Assembly: GCF_014697615.1 (NCBI RefSeq)
Contig: NZ_JACJSD010000005.1
Location: 62,001 to 126,000, forward strand
Direction of reading: 5' to 3'
DNA from: Nostoc sp. FACHB-280
GTDB taxonomy: Bacteria; Cyanobacteriota; Cyanobacteriia; Cyanobacteriales; Nostocaceae
DNA length: 64,000 nucleotides
Positions 25,159-34,366 of the stretch are shown here, one piece after another. Each line of letters begins with the position of its first letter. The first letter of the stretch is position 1. A model generated the notes under the pieces. That model saw nothing but the letters and a program-made list of their open reading frames with translations, was not told where the DNA came from and searched no databases. A program made the position numbers and the translations under genes.

Positions 25159-27672
25159 ATGGTTACAGCATCTCATCAAATTTTGTCTTCATTTTCTAAA
25201 GAACAATCGCTGATTCTTTGGTTTGATGAAGTAGGCATTCAAGACATACACCTAGTAGGTGGAAAAAATGCCTCTTTGGGAGAGATGATTCAACAATTAA
25301 CCCCCAAAGGTGTGAATGTACCAACGGGGTTTGCAACTACAGCTTATGCTTATCGTTATTTTATTCAATCAGCAGGGTTAGAAAGCAAGTTACGTCAACT
25401 TTTTGCTGATTTAAATGTTGATGATGTAAACAATTTACGCGAACGTGGAGAAAAAGCGCGATCGCTATTATTACACACACCATTCCCCACAGATTTACGC
25501 CAAGCCATTGCCCAAGCCTACGAAAATTTATGTGATAAATATCAAACTCAAACAGATGTTGCAGTCCGTTCTAGCGCCACGGCGGAAGACTTACCTGATG
25601 CGAGTTTTGCTGGACAGCAAGAAACTTATTTAAATATTGTTGGTGTTGAAGAAGTAATTACAGCTTGTCATAAATGTTTTGCCTCTATATTTACTGACCG
25701 CGCTATTTCTTATCGTCATACAAAAGGATTTGATCACTTTAACGTAGCTTTATCAGTTGGTGTCCAGAAAATGGTGCGTTCTGATTTAGCAACATCTGGG
25801 GTGATGTTTTCAATTGATACCGAAACCGGATTTAAAGATGCAGCCTTAATCACCGCCGCCTACGGTTTAGGGGAAAACGTTGTCCAAGGTGCAGTGAATC
25901 CTGATGAATATGTAGTATTTAAACCCACATTAAAAACAGGTTTCCGGCCAATTTTGGATAAGAAATTGGGCAGTAAAGAAATCAAAATGATTTATGTGTC
26001 AGCTTCCGAAATTGATTTAGTTGCTTGTGCTGCTGACAATGCCCATACATTAACAGTTAAATCAGATGATAATTGCAAGTTAACCAAAAATGTCCCGGTT
26101 TCGGAAAGCGATCGCACTCAATTTGCCCTCAATGACGCAGAAATCTTACAATTAGGCCATTGGGCTTGCGTCATCGAAGACCATTATTCCCAAGTCCACG
26201 GTAATTACACCCCAATGGATATTGAGTGGGCAAAAGATGGGATTAGTAATCAATTATTTATTGTGCAAGCACGTCCCGAAACTGTGCAGTCACAGAAAAA
26301 AGGCAATGTCTTACGCAGTTATCGTTTAGTATCAAATCAAGAAACTCCAAACCCTTTAGTAACTGGACGCGCCATAGGTGAAGCCATCAGCCAAGGTAAA
26401 GTGAGTGTCATTGTCGATGTTCACAACATTGATAAATTTCAGCCAGGGGATGTCTTAGTTACCGAGAGAACCGACCCCGACTGGGAACCAATTATGAAAC
26501 GCGCCAGTGCAATTATTACGAATGCTGGTGGTCGTACCTGCCATGCAGCGATTATTGCACGAGAATTGGGTGTGCCGGCGATCGTTGGTTGTGGTAATGC
26601 GACACAAGTCTTGCAAAATGGTCAAGCAGTCACCGTTTCTTGTGCTGAAGGGGAAGACGGTAAAGTTTATCCTGGCTTGTTACCCTTTGAAGTTAAAGAA
26701 GTCCCTTTAGAAAACTTACCCCGCACCCGTACCCAAATTTTAATGAATGTTGGTAATCCCCAGGAGGCTTTTAGCTTATCTGCAATTCCCAACGACGGCG
26801 TAGGTTTAGCGCGGACAGAATTTATTATTGCTAATCAAATTCAAATTCATCCAATGGCGTTAATTCATTACGACCAATTGCAAGATGAAAAAGTCAAACT
26901 CCAAATAGCAGAAATCACCGCACTTTATCATCATAAACCACAATATTTTGTGGATAAATTAGCTCAAGGTATAGCCAGAATCGCCGCCGCATTTTATCCC
27001 AAACCTGTGATTGTGCGAATGTCAGATTTTAAGAGTAATGAATACGCCAATTTATTAGGTGGTAAACAATTTGAACCAGGGGAAGAAAACCCGATGTTGG
27101 GTTGGCGTGGTGCCGCACGTTATTATGATGAAGGTTATAAAGCTGCTTTTGCCTTAGAATGTCAAGCTATCAAACGAGTCCGGGATGAAATGGGTTTAAC
27201 AAATGTCATACCGATGATTCCATTTTGCCGCACACCCGAAGAAGGAAAGTTAGTATTAGCAGAGATGGCAAAAAATGGCTTGCAACAAGGTGTAAATAAC
27301 TTGCAAGTTTATGTGATGTGCGAATTACCAAGTAATGTGATTTTGGCAGAAGAATTTGCCGATGTCTTTGATGGTTTTTCCATCGGTTCTAATGATTTGA
27401 CGCAGCTAACACTAGGTTTAGACAGAGATTCAGCTTTAGTCGCCAGATTATTTGATGAACGCAGTCCCGCCGTGAAGCAAATGGTGAAAATGGCCATTGA
27501 AGCCGCCAAAAAACGCCACCGGAAAATCGGTATATGCGGACAAGCACCCAGCGATTATCCAGAATTTGCTCAGTTTTTAGTCGAACAGGGCATTGATTCT
27601 ATCAGTTTAAATCCCGATTCAGTTTTAAAAACAATGCTGGAAATTGCCAAGGTAGAAAATCCTGAGTCTTGA
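25159..27672 (+). CDS. ppsA: Phosphoenolpyruvate synthase
   Basis: An 837-residue enzyme that makes phosphoenolpyruvate from pyruvate and ATP, releasing AMP and phosphate (EC 2.7.9.2). The N-terminal ATP-grasp part begins VGGKNASLGEMIQQL and has VAVRSSATAEDLPDASFAGQQ near residue 135. The swivelling domain has the phospho-His motif GGRTCHAAIIARELG (His near 461). The C-terminal TIM barrel has GVGLARTEF and the end motif ENPMLGWRGAARY, with IGICGQAPSDYP near 794. It is full length for the family. Start ATG at 25159 follows GGGGAGG. It is monocistronic, flanked by two related hairpins. Confidence 0.96.
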   Translation: MVTASHQILSSFSKEQSLILWFDEVGIQDIHLVGGKNASLGEMIQQLTPKGVNVPTGFATTAYAYRYFIQSAGLESKLRQLFADLNVDDVNNLRERGEKARSLLLHTPFPTDLRQAIAQAYENLCDKYQTQTDVAVRSSATAEDLPDASFAGQQETYLNIVGVEEVITACHKCFASIFTDRAISYRHTKGFDHFNVALSVGVQKMVRSDLATSGVMFSIDTETGFKDAALITAAYGLGENVVQGAVNPDEYVVFKPTLKTGFRPILDKKLGSKEIKMIYVSASEIDLVACAADNAHTLTVKSDDNCKLTKNVPVSESDRTQFALNDAEILQLGHWACVIEDHYSQVHGNYTPMDIEWAKDGISNQLFIVQARPETVQSQKKGNVLRSYRLVSNQETPNPLVTGRAIGEAISQGKVSVIVDVHNIDKFQPGDVLVTERTDPDWEPIMKRASAIITNAGGRTCHAAIIARELGVPAIVGCGNATQVLQNGQAVTVSCAEGEDGKVYPGLLPFEVKEVPLENLPRTRTQILMNVGNPQEAFSLSAIPNDGVGLARTEFIIANQIQIHPMALIHYDQLQDEKVKLQIAEITALYHHKPQYFVDKLAQGIARIAAAFYPKPVIVRMSDFKSNEYANLLGGKQFEPGEENPMLGWRGAARYYDEGYKAAFALECQAIKRVRDEMGLTNVIPMIPFCRTPEEGKLVLAEMAKNGLQQGVNNLQVYVMCELPSNVILAEEFADVFDGFSIGSNDLTQLTLGLDRDSALVARLFDERSPAVKQMVKMAIEAAKKRHRKIGICGQAPSDYPEFAQFLVEQGIDSISLNPDSVLKTMLEIAKVENPES

Positions 27673-27687
27673 GTAAAGCGATAAAGT

Positions 27688-27712
27688 AGAGACGTTGTAT
27701 TGCAACGTCTCT
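27688..27712 (+). terminator. Hairpin after ppsA
   Basis: A perfect 10-base stem AGAGACGTTG / CAACGTCTCT with loop TATTG, 16 bases after the ppsA stop. It is a copy of a dispersed cyanobacterial hairpin; a related one lies upstream at 24861. It lacks a strong T run, so it may act as an mRNA 3' end stabiliser. Confidence 0.55.
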
Positions 27713-27802
27713 GTTGTAAGATGAGCCAATTGCTAAACTTTTGGTAGAGGATTACAAAGTTAATATCGTTGTCTTTAACCTAGAACAAGAGGTTATTTTA
27801 CG

Positions 27803-28162
27803 ATGGATACCCTGGAGCAATACAGACAGCTAATACGAAATATTTTAATTGAACATACAAAAACTCCTTTCAGTACTGGTGACATTCAATTTGAAACAGT
27901 TTTTGATAGTGAACAAGATCGTTATCTGGTGATGATTTTGGGACGAGAACCTGCGTATGATTTTTCTCCTACTGTGACTCGACGCGTTCACGGCTGTCTT
28001 ATTCACGTTGATATTATTGATGGTAAGATTTGGATTCAGCGTGATGGTACGGAAGACGGAGTAGCCGCAGAACTTGTTAATGCTGGCGTACCGAAAAATC
28101 AGATTGTGTTGGGGTTTCGGTCTGAGGAACTGCGACAAGATTCAGAATTTGCGATCGCCTAG
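27803..28162 (+). CDS. xisI: XisI-like protein
   Basis: A 119-residue protein of the XisI family, first defined as a controlling factor of excision of the fdxN element in heterocysts. The whole-protein pattern fits: MDTLEQYRQLIRNILIEH at the start, then DRYLVMILGREP, RRVHGCLIHVDIIDGKIWIQ, DGTEDGVAAELVNAGVPK and IVLGFRSEELRQDSEFAI at the end. XisI is normally encoded immediately after xisH, with overlapping ends. Here the preceding 130 bases hold no xisH and the next upstream gene is ppsA. So this is a solitary copy whose partner must be elsewhere or lost. Many such solitary copies occur in cyanobacteria and their role is unclear. Confidence 0.9.
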   Translation: MDTLEQYRQLIRNILIEHTKTPFSTGDIQFETVFDSEQDRYLVMILGREPAYDFSPTVTRRVHGCLIHVDIIDGKIWIQRDGTEDGVAAELVNAGVPKNQIVLGFRSEELRQDSEFAIA

Positions 28163-28317
28163 TACAATAAGGCAAAAGTAAAAGGTCAAAAGGAAAAAGA
28201 AATAATAGTGATACCACAAGCTTTTTAGCAATTTCTTATGGTCACTGAGCTTACTTGTACTGAGCGCAGTCGAAGTAGTCGAAGTGTGATCGGTTGATTT
28301 ACGCCGAACTGTACTAG
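28159..28317. repeat. MITE-like element, family B copy 1 (with insertion)
   Basis: Bounded by perfect 8-base inverted ends CTAGTACA (28159-28166) and TGTACTAG (28310-28317). It shares long blocks, in opposite orientation, with 47216-47320: GGCAAAAGTAAAAGG, GATACCACAAGC, TTAGCAATTTCTTATGGTC and ATTTACGCCGAACTGTACTA. Relative to that copy it has about 50 extra bases (28244-28294) containing ACTGAGCGCAGTCGAAGT, itself a dispersed repeat. The left end touches the xisI stop codon. Confidence 0.7.
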
Positions 28318-28427
28318 CCTAACATTCAGTACTATGAGGGTGGGCAATGCTCACCCTAAAAATTTTTCCACAGAAAGCAACACAAAGGGGAAAATAGCTA
28401 AAGACTATTGACTGATGACCTTGACTG

Positions 28428-29879
28428 ATGAATAAAAATTGGTTTCGCATTGGGTTAGTGAGTATCTTTTTACTCTCACTCGCTGTCAGGTTTTGGGGAC
28501 TAGACAGGTTTAACACCTTAGTCTTTGATGAAGTTTATTACGCTAAGTTTGGAAATAACTATCTCACCCATGTTCCGTTTTTCGATGGTCATCCACCATT
28601 GGGAAAACTGATCATTGCTCTCGGTATATGGCTGGGTAGCCATGTAAAATTTTTGTATGAGAGTGTGAATGGACTTACGGGTTCACTGCGATCGCCTTGG
28701 GATTATCGTTGGATTAATGCTTTTTTAGGTTCATTTATCCCTTTATTAAATGCTGGGATTGCTTATCAATTAAGTTCGCGGCGTAGCTTTGCTTTAATTG
28801 CTGGGTTATTTACTGCTGTTGATGGCATTTTTATTGTTGAATCCCGCTATGCCTTGATTAATATATATATAGTAATATTTGGTTTATTAGGGCATTGGTT
28901 GTTTCTTTTAGCCTTAAATCATCAAAAACAACAACGTAAATTATTTTTAATTATTTCTGGTATCGCTTTTGGTTGCTCAATTGCTACCAAGTGGAATGGT
29001 TTATTTTTCCTAGCTGGTGTTTATTGTTTGTGGCTATTTGCTTGGATATGGCAATTCATTGGCAGAAAAATCAATCATCATGCTGAAGAAACTCATCAGC
29101 AGAATGAATCACCACTACAAAAGCTCACTCAAATCTATGCTTGGCAAATAATATTATTTTTAGGAGTTATCCCACTTATTGTTTATAGCTTGATTTGGAT
29201 TCCCCATTTACAACTAGATACCAAATACGGATTTATCGAAGTCCACAAGCAAATCTTGAGTTTTCATGAACGGTTGGGTGGAAATAATGCTAATGTGCAT
29301 CCCTATTGCGCTGCTTGGTATAAATGGCCATTGTTAATCAGACCAATGGCATATTATTACAAAACAGCCCACAGTATTAATGAGCCATTACCTGTTTTGG
29401 GGCCAGATTTGCCTGCAAATGCTGGGAAAATTATTTATGATGTTCATGCAATGGGCAATCCTTTTTTATGGTGGTTTAGTGTTGCTGCCATGTTATTTTT
29501 AATCGGAATGCTCATTGTTTCAATGGTAATGTTTTTGCAGCAAAAAAAACAATTTACCTTACCGAAAAACTTTACTGTCGATACCTGGATTGCTTTGTAC
29601 TTAGTCGTAAATTATGCCACTAACTTAGTACCTTGGATGAGAGTATCGCGCTGCGCGTTTATTTACCACTATATGACGGCTGTGGTATTTGCATTTCTCG
29701 CGATCGCTTGGTTTGTGGATCAATGCCTACGTAGTTATCATTATCCATTGCAGGCGATCGGTGTCAGCCTTTCTATAATTATTTTGGTGGCTTTTGTGTT
29801 TTGGTTGCCGATTTATTTAGGTTTACCACTGACAACCGAACTTTATCGCCTCAGAATGTGGTTTAACTCTTGGATTTAA
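28428..29879 (+). CDS. PMT-family membrane mannosyl/glycosyltransferase
   Basis: A 483-residue multi-span protein of the dolichyl-phosphate-mannose-protein mannosyltransferase family (GT39-like), which transfers a sugar from a polyprenyl carrier in the membrane. The first loop has the conserved acidic pair FDEVYYAKFGNNYL (about 34-47) and GHPPLGK (about 54-60). Further family features are SRYALINIYI near 143 and the C-terminal WMRVSRCAFIYHYM near 404. About ten membrane spans are visible. Its acceptor (protein or lipid) cannot be told. The start ATG at 28428 is followed directly by a typical first span. It is not in an obvious operon. Confidence 0.9.
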   Translation: MNKNWFRIGLVSIFLLSLAVRFWGLDRFNTLVFDEVYYAKFGNNYLTHVPFFDGHPPLGKLIIALGIWLGSHVKFLYESVNGLTGSLRSPWDYRWINAFLGSFIPLLNAGIAYQLSSRRSFALIAGLFTAVDGIFIVESRYALINIYIVIFGLLGHWLFLLALNHQKQQRKLFLIISGIAFGCSIATKWNGLFFLAGVYCLWLFAWIWQFIGRKINHHAEETHQQNESPLQKLTQIYAWQIILFLGVIPLIVYSLIWIPHLQLDTKYGFIEVHKQILSFHERLGGNNANVHPYCAAWYKWPLLIRPMAYYYKTAHSINEPLPVLGPDLPANAGKIIYDVHAMGNPFLWWFSVAAMLFLIGMLIVSMVMFLQQKKQFTLPKNFTVDTWIALYLVVNYATNLVPWMRVSRCAFIYHYMTAVVFAFLAIAWFVDQCLRSYHYPLQAIGVSLSIIILVAFVFWLPIYLGLPLTTELYRLRMWFNSWI

Positions 29880-30314
29880 AGTTATTTTGCCTTAAGATAC
29901 CTCTAACCTGTCACCTGTCACCTGTCACCTATCACCTGTCACCTCTAATCTCCTTAATACTGCTACATATATGCAGGGTAACTAATCACATCTTTTTTAC
30001 ATTTCTTATCTGTATTTATCGAGCCTGACTGTTAGACTAAAAACGCAAGTTAAGCTAAAAATATAGCTAAGTAGCACAATTGAGGTAGCAAAAAATTAAG
30101 TATCGAAATATCAGAAATGATGAAGAAAAATAAAGAAAAATTTTATAATTCATCATTCTATATTTTTACTGTAAGAATTTCAGAATTACTAGATTTATAG
30201 AATCACAATTATATCAGCTTACATCTAGGAAGTGTCATAAAGTTATCCACACCATAGGTAACACCTATATAGAGCCTGCTTTTGATGCTCCCTAGTATAT
30301 AGAGGGGAATCCTA
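29880..30314. repeat. Intergenic region with CACCTGT heptamer repeats
   Basis: Between the PMT gene and the phytochrome gene. At 29906-29945 the unit TCACCTG repeats in tandem with one variant, a typical short tandemly repeated repetitive sequence of heterocystous cyanobacteria. The rest is AT-rich and probably holds the phytochrome promoter. The leader just before 30315 has GAGGGG as ribosome binding site. Confidence 0.6.
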
Positions 30315-32618
30315 ATGGAATTAAATGTACAACTTCCTAGCATTAATGTTACTAGCTTAAAAGAAGCGCCAATTCATACTTCTCGCCAAATTCAGCCCCA
30401 CGGAGTATTGTTAGTTTTGGCAGAACCAGAATTACAAATCTTACAAGTAAGTAATAATACTTGGGCTGTATTCGGGATAGAACCCGAAGCAATGTTACAA
30501 AAGAAACTCGAAGATTTATTAGACTCTTATCAACTCGAAAGAATTAAGGCAGGGTTAGCCGAAGCTAATTTAGAGTTTATCAACCCGACCAAACTTTGGT
30601 TCCGCAAAAAAGGTGATGAATATATAGTTTTTGATGCAGTTTTTCATCGTAACTCAGAAGGCTGTTTAATTCTGGAACTGGAACCAACATTTTCCCAAGA
30701 AAACATCCCATTTTTAAGTTTTTACCATCTAGCGAAGGCTTCTATTAACCAGTTAGAAAAAACCTCAAATCTGCGGGATTTTTGCCAAATCATTGTCCAA
30801 GAAGTGCGGAAAGTAACTGGTTTTGACCGGGTAATGTTATATAAATTTGATCATGATGGACATGGTTCAGTAATTGCTGAAGAAAAGCTAGAAACCCTGG
30901 AGCCATATTTAGGTTTACATTATCCTGAATCAGATATTCCTAAACCAGCTAGAAAATTATTTGCATCTAATTCGATTAGAATTATCCCGGATGCCAAAGC
31001 CGAACCAGTACAACTAATTCCCGCCGTTAATCCAGTTAGTCAGCGTCCTGTAGATTTAACCAATTCTATTTTGAGAAGTGCTGCATCTTGCCATCTGGAA
31101 TATTTACATAATATGGGTGTGGGTGCTTCTTTAACTATCTCCTTAATTAAAGACCAACAACTCTGGGGATTGATTGCTTGCCATCATCAAACACCGAAAT
31201 TTGTTTCTTACGAATTGCGGAAAGCCTGCGAATTTTTAGGACGAGTGATATTTGCCGAAATTTCTGCCAGAGAAGAAACAGAAGATTACGACTATCGGAT
31301 GAATTTGACACATATTCAATCACTGTTGGTTGAATATATGTCTCAGGAAGAAAACTTCATCGATGGTTTAGTCAAACATCAGCCGAATTTATTAGATTTA
31401 ACCAGCGCCCAAGGTGCGGCTGTTTGTTTTGGCGATCGCTGTACACTTATAGGTGAGACTCCCGCCGAAGAAGACTTGACTTTTTTGGTACAGTGGTTAA
31501 AGAACAACGTCGATGAAGAAGTTTTCTATACTAATTCTTTGCCCCAAGTTTACCCCGATGCGGAGAAATTTAAAAACGTTGCTAGTGGTTTATTAGCAAT
31601 TCCCATTTCTAAACGCAATTATGTTTTGTGGTTCCGTCCCGAAGTCATTCAAACAGTGAATTGGGGTGGTGATCCTAATAAAGCATTTGAAGTTAGCCAA
31701 ACAGATGGCGATGTGCGTCTGTGTCCCCGCAAATCTTTTGAATTGTGGAAAGAAACAGTCAAGCTAACATCTTTACCTTGGCAATATGTGGAAATTAAAG
31801 CTGCATTGGAATTGCGAAAAGCAATTGTAAATATTGTCTTGCGCCAAGCCGATGAACTTGCTCAATTAGCCCAAGATTTAGAACGTTCTAACGCCGAATT
31901 GAAAAAATTTGCTTACGTTGCTTCCCATGACTTGCAAGAACCACTCAATCAAGTGGCGAATTATGTGCAGTTATTGGAAATGCGCTATAACGAAGAACTG
32001 GACGAAGACGCGAAAGAATTTATTGGCTTCGCCGTTCAGGGTGTGAGTCTAATGCAGACTTTGATTGATGACGTACTAGCATACTCCAAAGTTGATACTC
32101 AAGCGATCGCATTTCAACTAACTGAAGTCGAAACCGCCTTAGAACACGCCCTCAGCAACTTACGTCAGCGCATTGCTGAAACAGGTACGGTAATTACCTA
32201 TGATCCCTTACCCACAGTCATGGCTGGTAGTACCCAGTTAATGCAACTATTCCAGAACTTGATTGCTAACGCCATCAAATTCCGTAGCAACCAACCACCC
32301 CGCATTCACGTAGGTGCAGAAAGATTAGAAGATGAATGGTTGTTCTGGGTACGCGATAATGGTATCGGTATAGAACCCAAATTTAGCGATCGCATTTTTG
32401 TCATCTTCCAACGCCTACACACCAGAGACGAGTATCCTGGTACGGGTATGGGTTTAGCCATCTGTAAAAAAATTGCCGAATGTCATCGAGGTCGCATCTG
32501 GGTAGAATCACAACTTGGTGAGGGAGCTACCTTCTACTTTACAATTCCAGTTGGAGGGCGCGAGCGTGAGCGTAGAAACGGAAGACAAGCCCAAAACCAT
32601 CTTTTTGGTCGAGGATAA
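30315..32618 (+). CDS. cphA: Cph1/CphA-type phytochrome histidine kinase
   Basis: A 767-residue red/far-red photoreceptor kinase. The order is PAS (about 20-120, IQPHG), GAF (about 145-315, with [13 protein letters not shown]), PHY (about 330-510), the dimerisation helix with phospho-His538 ([12 protein letters not shown]) and an ATPase domain ([23 protein letters not shown]). The GAF domain keeps Cys259 in [13 protein letters not shown], the bilin attachment site of Cph1-type phytochromes, while the N-terminal Cys used by bacteriophytochromes is absent (TSLKEAPIH). It should therefore bind phycocyanobilin. The numbering of Cys259 and His538 matches Cph1 as I recall it. The following Rcp gene overlaps, a known arrangement. 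Confidence 0.95.
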   Translation: MELNVQLPSINVTSLKEAPIHTSRQIQPHGVLLVLAEPELQILQVSNNTWAVFGIEPEAMLQKKLEDLLDSYQLERIKAGLAEANLEFINPTKLWFRKKGDEYIVFDAVFHRNSEGCLILELEPTFSQENIPFLSFYHLAKASINQLEKTSNLRDFCQIIVQEVRKVTGFDRVMLYKFDHDGHGSVIAEEKLETLEPYLGLHYPESDIPKPARKLFASNSIRIIPDAKAEPVQLIPAVNPVSQRPVDLTNSILRSAASCHLEYLHNMGVGASLTISLIKDQQLWGLIACHHQTPKFVSYELRKACEFLGRVIFAEISAREETEDYDYRMNLTHIQSLLVEYMSQEENFIDGLVKHQPNLLDLTSAQGAAVCFGDRCTLIGETPAEEDLTFLVQWLKNNVDEEVFYTNSLPQVYPDAEKFKNVASGLLAIPISKRNYVLWFRPEVIQTVNWGGDPNKAFEVSQTDGDVRLCPRKSFELWKETVKLTSLPWQYVEIKAALELRKAIVNIVLRQADELAQLAQDLERSNAELKKFAYVASHDLQEPLNQVANYVQLLEMRYNEELDEDAKEFIGFAVQGVSLMQTLIDDVLAYSKVDTQAIAFQLTEVETALEHALSNLRQRIAETGTVITYDPLPTVMAGSTQLMQLFQNLIANAIKFRSNQPPRIHVGAERLEDEWLFWVRDNGIGIEPKFSDRIFVIFQRLHTRDEYPGTGMGLAICKKIAECHRGRIWVESQLGEGATFYFTIPVGGRERERRNGRQAQNHLFGRG

Positions 32619-33012
32619 TAAAGCCGATATCCGCTTAATTCAAGAAGCATTGAAAAATAGCGCAGTCCCCCACGAAGTCGTGATAGTCAGGGACGGCGTG
32701 GATGCAATGGCCTTTTTACGCCAAGAAGGTGAATACGCCGATGCTCCCCGCCCCGACCTGATTCTGCTAGATTTAAACTTACCTAGAAAAGATGGTCGAG
32801 AAGTCTTAGCAGAAATTAAAAACGACCCACTCCTGAAACGCATCCCGGTAGTTGTGCTGACAACCTCAAAAAACGAGGATGATATTTTTCACAGCTACGA
32901 CTTGCACGTTAACTGCTACATTACAAAATCTCGCAACCTCAGCCAACTCTTCCAAATCGTCAAAGGTATCGAAGATTTTTGGCTATCTACCGTTACCTTA
33001 CCTTCAGAGTAA
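32566..33012 (+). CDS. rcpA: Phytochrome-linked response regulator (Rcp type)
   Basis: A 148-residue single-domain response regulator with no output domain, the usual partner of CphA. The acidic pocket is in [12 protein letters not shown], the phosphoacceptor Asp in [13 protein letters not shown] and the conserved Lys in CYITKSRNL. The Rcp-specific C-terminal helix [18 protein letters not shown] is present and forms the dimer interface in the family. I chose GTG at 32566, preceded by GGAGG at 9-base spacing; the longer frame from 32515 lies inside the phytochrome gene. The genes overlap by 53 bases, implying translational coupling and balanced expression with the kinase. Confidence 0.9.
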   Translation: MSVETEDKPKTIFLVEDNKADIRLIQEALKNSAVPHEVVIVRDGVDAMAFLRQEGEYADAPRPDLILLDLNLPRKDGREVLAEIKNDPLLKRIPVVVLTTSKNEDDIFHSYDLHVNCYITKSRNLSQLFQIVKGIEDFWLSTVTLPSE

Positions 33013-33143
33013 CTAGATGGGTGTAGGGGTGTCAGGGTGTCAGGGTGCAGGAGAGAAAATGCCACATAGTCTTTTCCTCCTGCCTTCTGCCTTCTGCCTC
33101 CTGCCTTCCCACTCTCACTTCCCAGGGCTTGAAATAAAAAACT
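33013..33143. repeat. Heptamer tandem repeats
   Basis: Two STRR-like runs: GGGGTGTCAGGGTGTCAGGG (about 33028-33050) and CCTGCCTTCTGCCTTCTGCC (about 33078-33105). Both are degenerate 7-base tandem repeats between rcpA and the hybrid kinase. Confidence 0.6.
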
Positions 33144-34304
33144 ATGGCTGGAAGCTTAGTAAAAATCTTGTTAATTGAAGACAATCTGGCAGAAGCTAGG
33201 TTATTGCAAGAGTTTTTGCAGCAAGCCGACGCTAAAGAATTTGTGCTAGTTCATGTCAAGCGATTACAAGAAGCACTCAACGAACTCAAAAGCAGCGATT
33301 ACGATATCATATTACTCGACCTGACTCTACCCGACAGTCAAGGATTATCATCTTTGCCAGTCTTGATTAGTTGTGCGCCCAGCGTGCCAATAGTCGTACT
33401 CACAAATACTAACGACGAAGAACTGGCGATTGTAGCAGTCAGAGAAGGAGCGCAAGATTATTTAGTCAAGCGTCACGTCAATGCTAATGGTTTGGTGCGT
33501 TCTATCTGTTATGCGATCGAGCGTAAACAGCTTTTAGAAACATTACGCCAAGTTAATCAAACATTACAAGTACAAGTTAAAGAAAGTACTGCCGAACTAG
33601 TGAAAGCTAACGAAATTAACCAGTTCAGATCAGAATTAGTTTCCATGCTTTCTCATGATATTCGTCAACCGCTAAATACTATTCTCTTAGCCGCCGGACT
33701 ACTCCAAAATAACGAAGATAAATTAACTCAAGAGAAAAAACGCAATCATTTACAAATGATTCGCGCAGCTATTAAGAACATGGCACAAATGCTAGACGAA
33801 GTTTCTGTAATTGGTAGGGTTGACTCTGGGAAATTTACCTGTGACCTTGAACCATTAGATTTAGAAGGATTTTGTCGCCAATTAGTTTATGAAGCGCAAT
33901 TAAATCTCAAAGAAAAAAATTTAAATCTGGTATTTACCAGTTATGGAGAATTAGCTGAAGCCGTTTGGGATGAAACTCTACTACGCCACATTTTAGGCAA
34001 TTTATTAGGCAATGCTATTAAATATTCCCTACCTAATGGCAAAATTCAGTTTGAATTAATTAGCCAAGAAAACTCCGTCATGTTCCGGTTTCAAGATTGG
34101 GGAATTGGTATCCCAAAACAAGACCAAAAGCATATGTTTCAACCTTTCCAACGTGCCGAAAACGTCGGGGGAATTCCCGGTACTGGCTTAGGTTTGGCAA
34201 TTGTAAAAAAGTGTGTCGATGCCCATAGCGGCGAAATTATGCTCAACAGCGAGGTAGGAGTCGGCACAACTTTTATTGTCACTCTACCTTTGATTAAGCT
34301 GTAA
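33144..34304 (+). CDS. Response regulator-histidine kinase hybrid
   Basis: A 386-residue cytoplasmic protein. An N-terminal receiver (about 6-125; LLIEDNLAEARLL, IILLDLTLPDSQG, DYLVKRHV) is followed by a short coiled linker and a kinase core. The core has phospho-His in SMLSHDIRQPLNT (near residue 173), an N box NLLGNAIKYSL (near 288), DWGIGIPK and [11 protein letters not shown]. No membrane span is seen. Its position just after cphA-rcpA suggests that it acts in the same light-signalling route, perhaps receiving phosphate from or passing it to those proteins. That is inference, since a repeat-bearing gap of 131 bases intervenes. Confidence 0.88.
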   Translation: MAGSLVKILLIEDNLAEARLLQEFLQQADAKEFVLVHVKRLQEALNELKSSDYDIILLDLTLPDSQGLSSLPVLISCAPSVPIVVLTNTNDEELAIVAVREGAQDYLVKRHVNANGLVRSICYAIERKQLLETLRQVNQTLQVQVKESTAELVKANEINQFRSELVSMLSHDIRQPLNTILLAAGLLQNNEDKLTQEKKRNHLQMIRAAIKNMAQMLDEVSVIGRVDSGKFTCDLEPLDLEGFCRQLVYEAQLNLKEKNLNLVFTSYGELAEAVWDETLLRHILGNLLGNAIKYSLPNGKIQFELISQENSVMFRFQDWGIGIPKQDQKHMFQPFQRAENVGGIPGTGLGLAIVKKCVDAHSGEIMLNSEVGVGTTFIVTLPLIKL

Positions 34305-34366
34305 ACGCCAAAAAAGTCTGTTAAACTATCGCCAAATCATTCCATCAATTAATATAGGGAAAAAAT

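Noticed and set aside
24846-25199. 117-codon frame starting MPNIARDIAMQRL before ppsA
   Set aside because: It overlaps the ppsA start, contains the dispersed hairpin and has no ribosome binding site; another frame in the same stretch looks more protein-like.
29906-29945. Short direct repeats that might suggest a CRISPR array
   Set aside because: The unit is 7 bases in strict tandem without unique spacers; it is an STRR.
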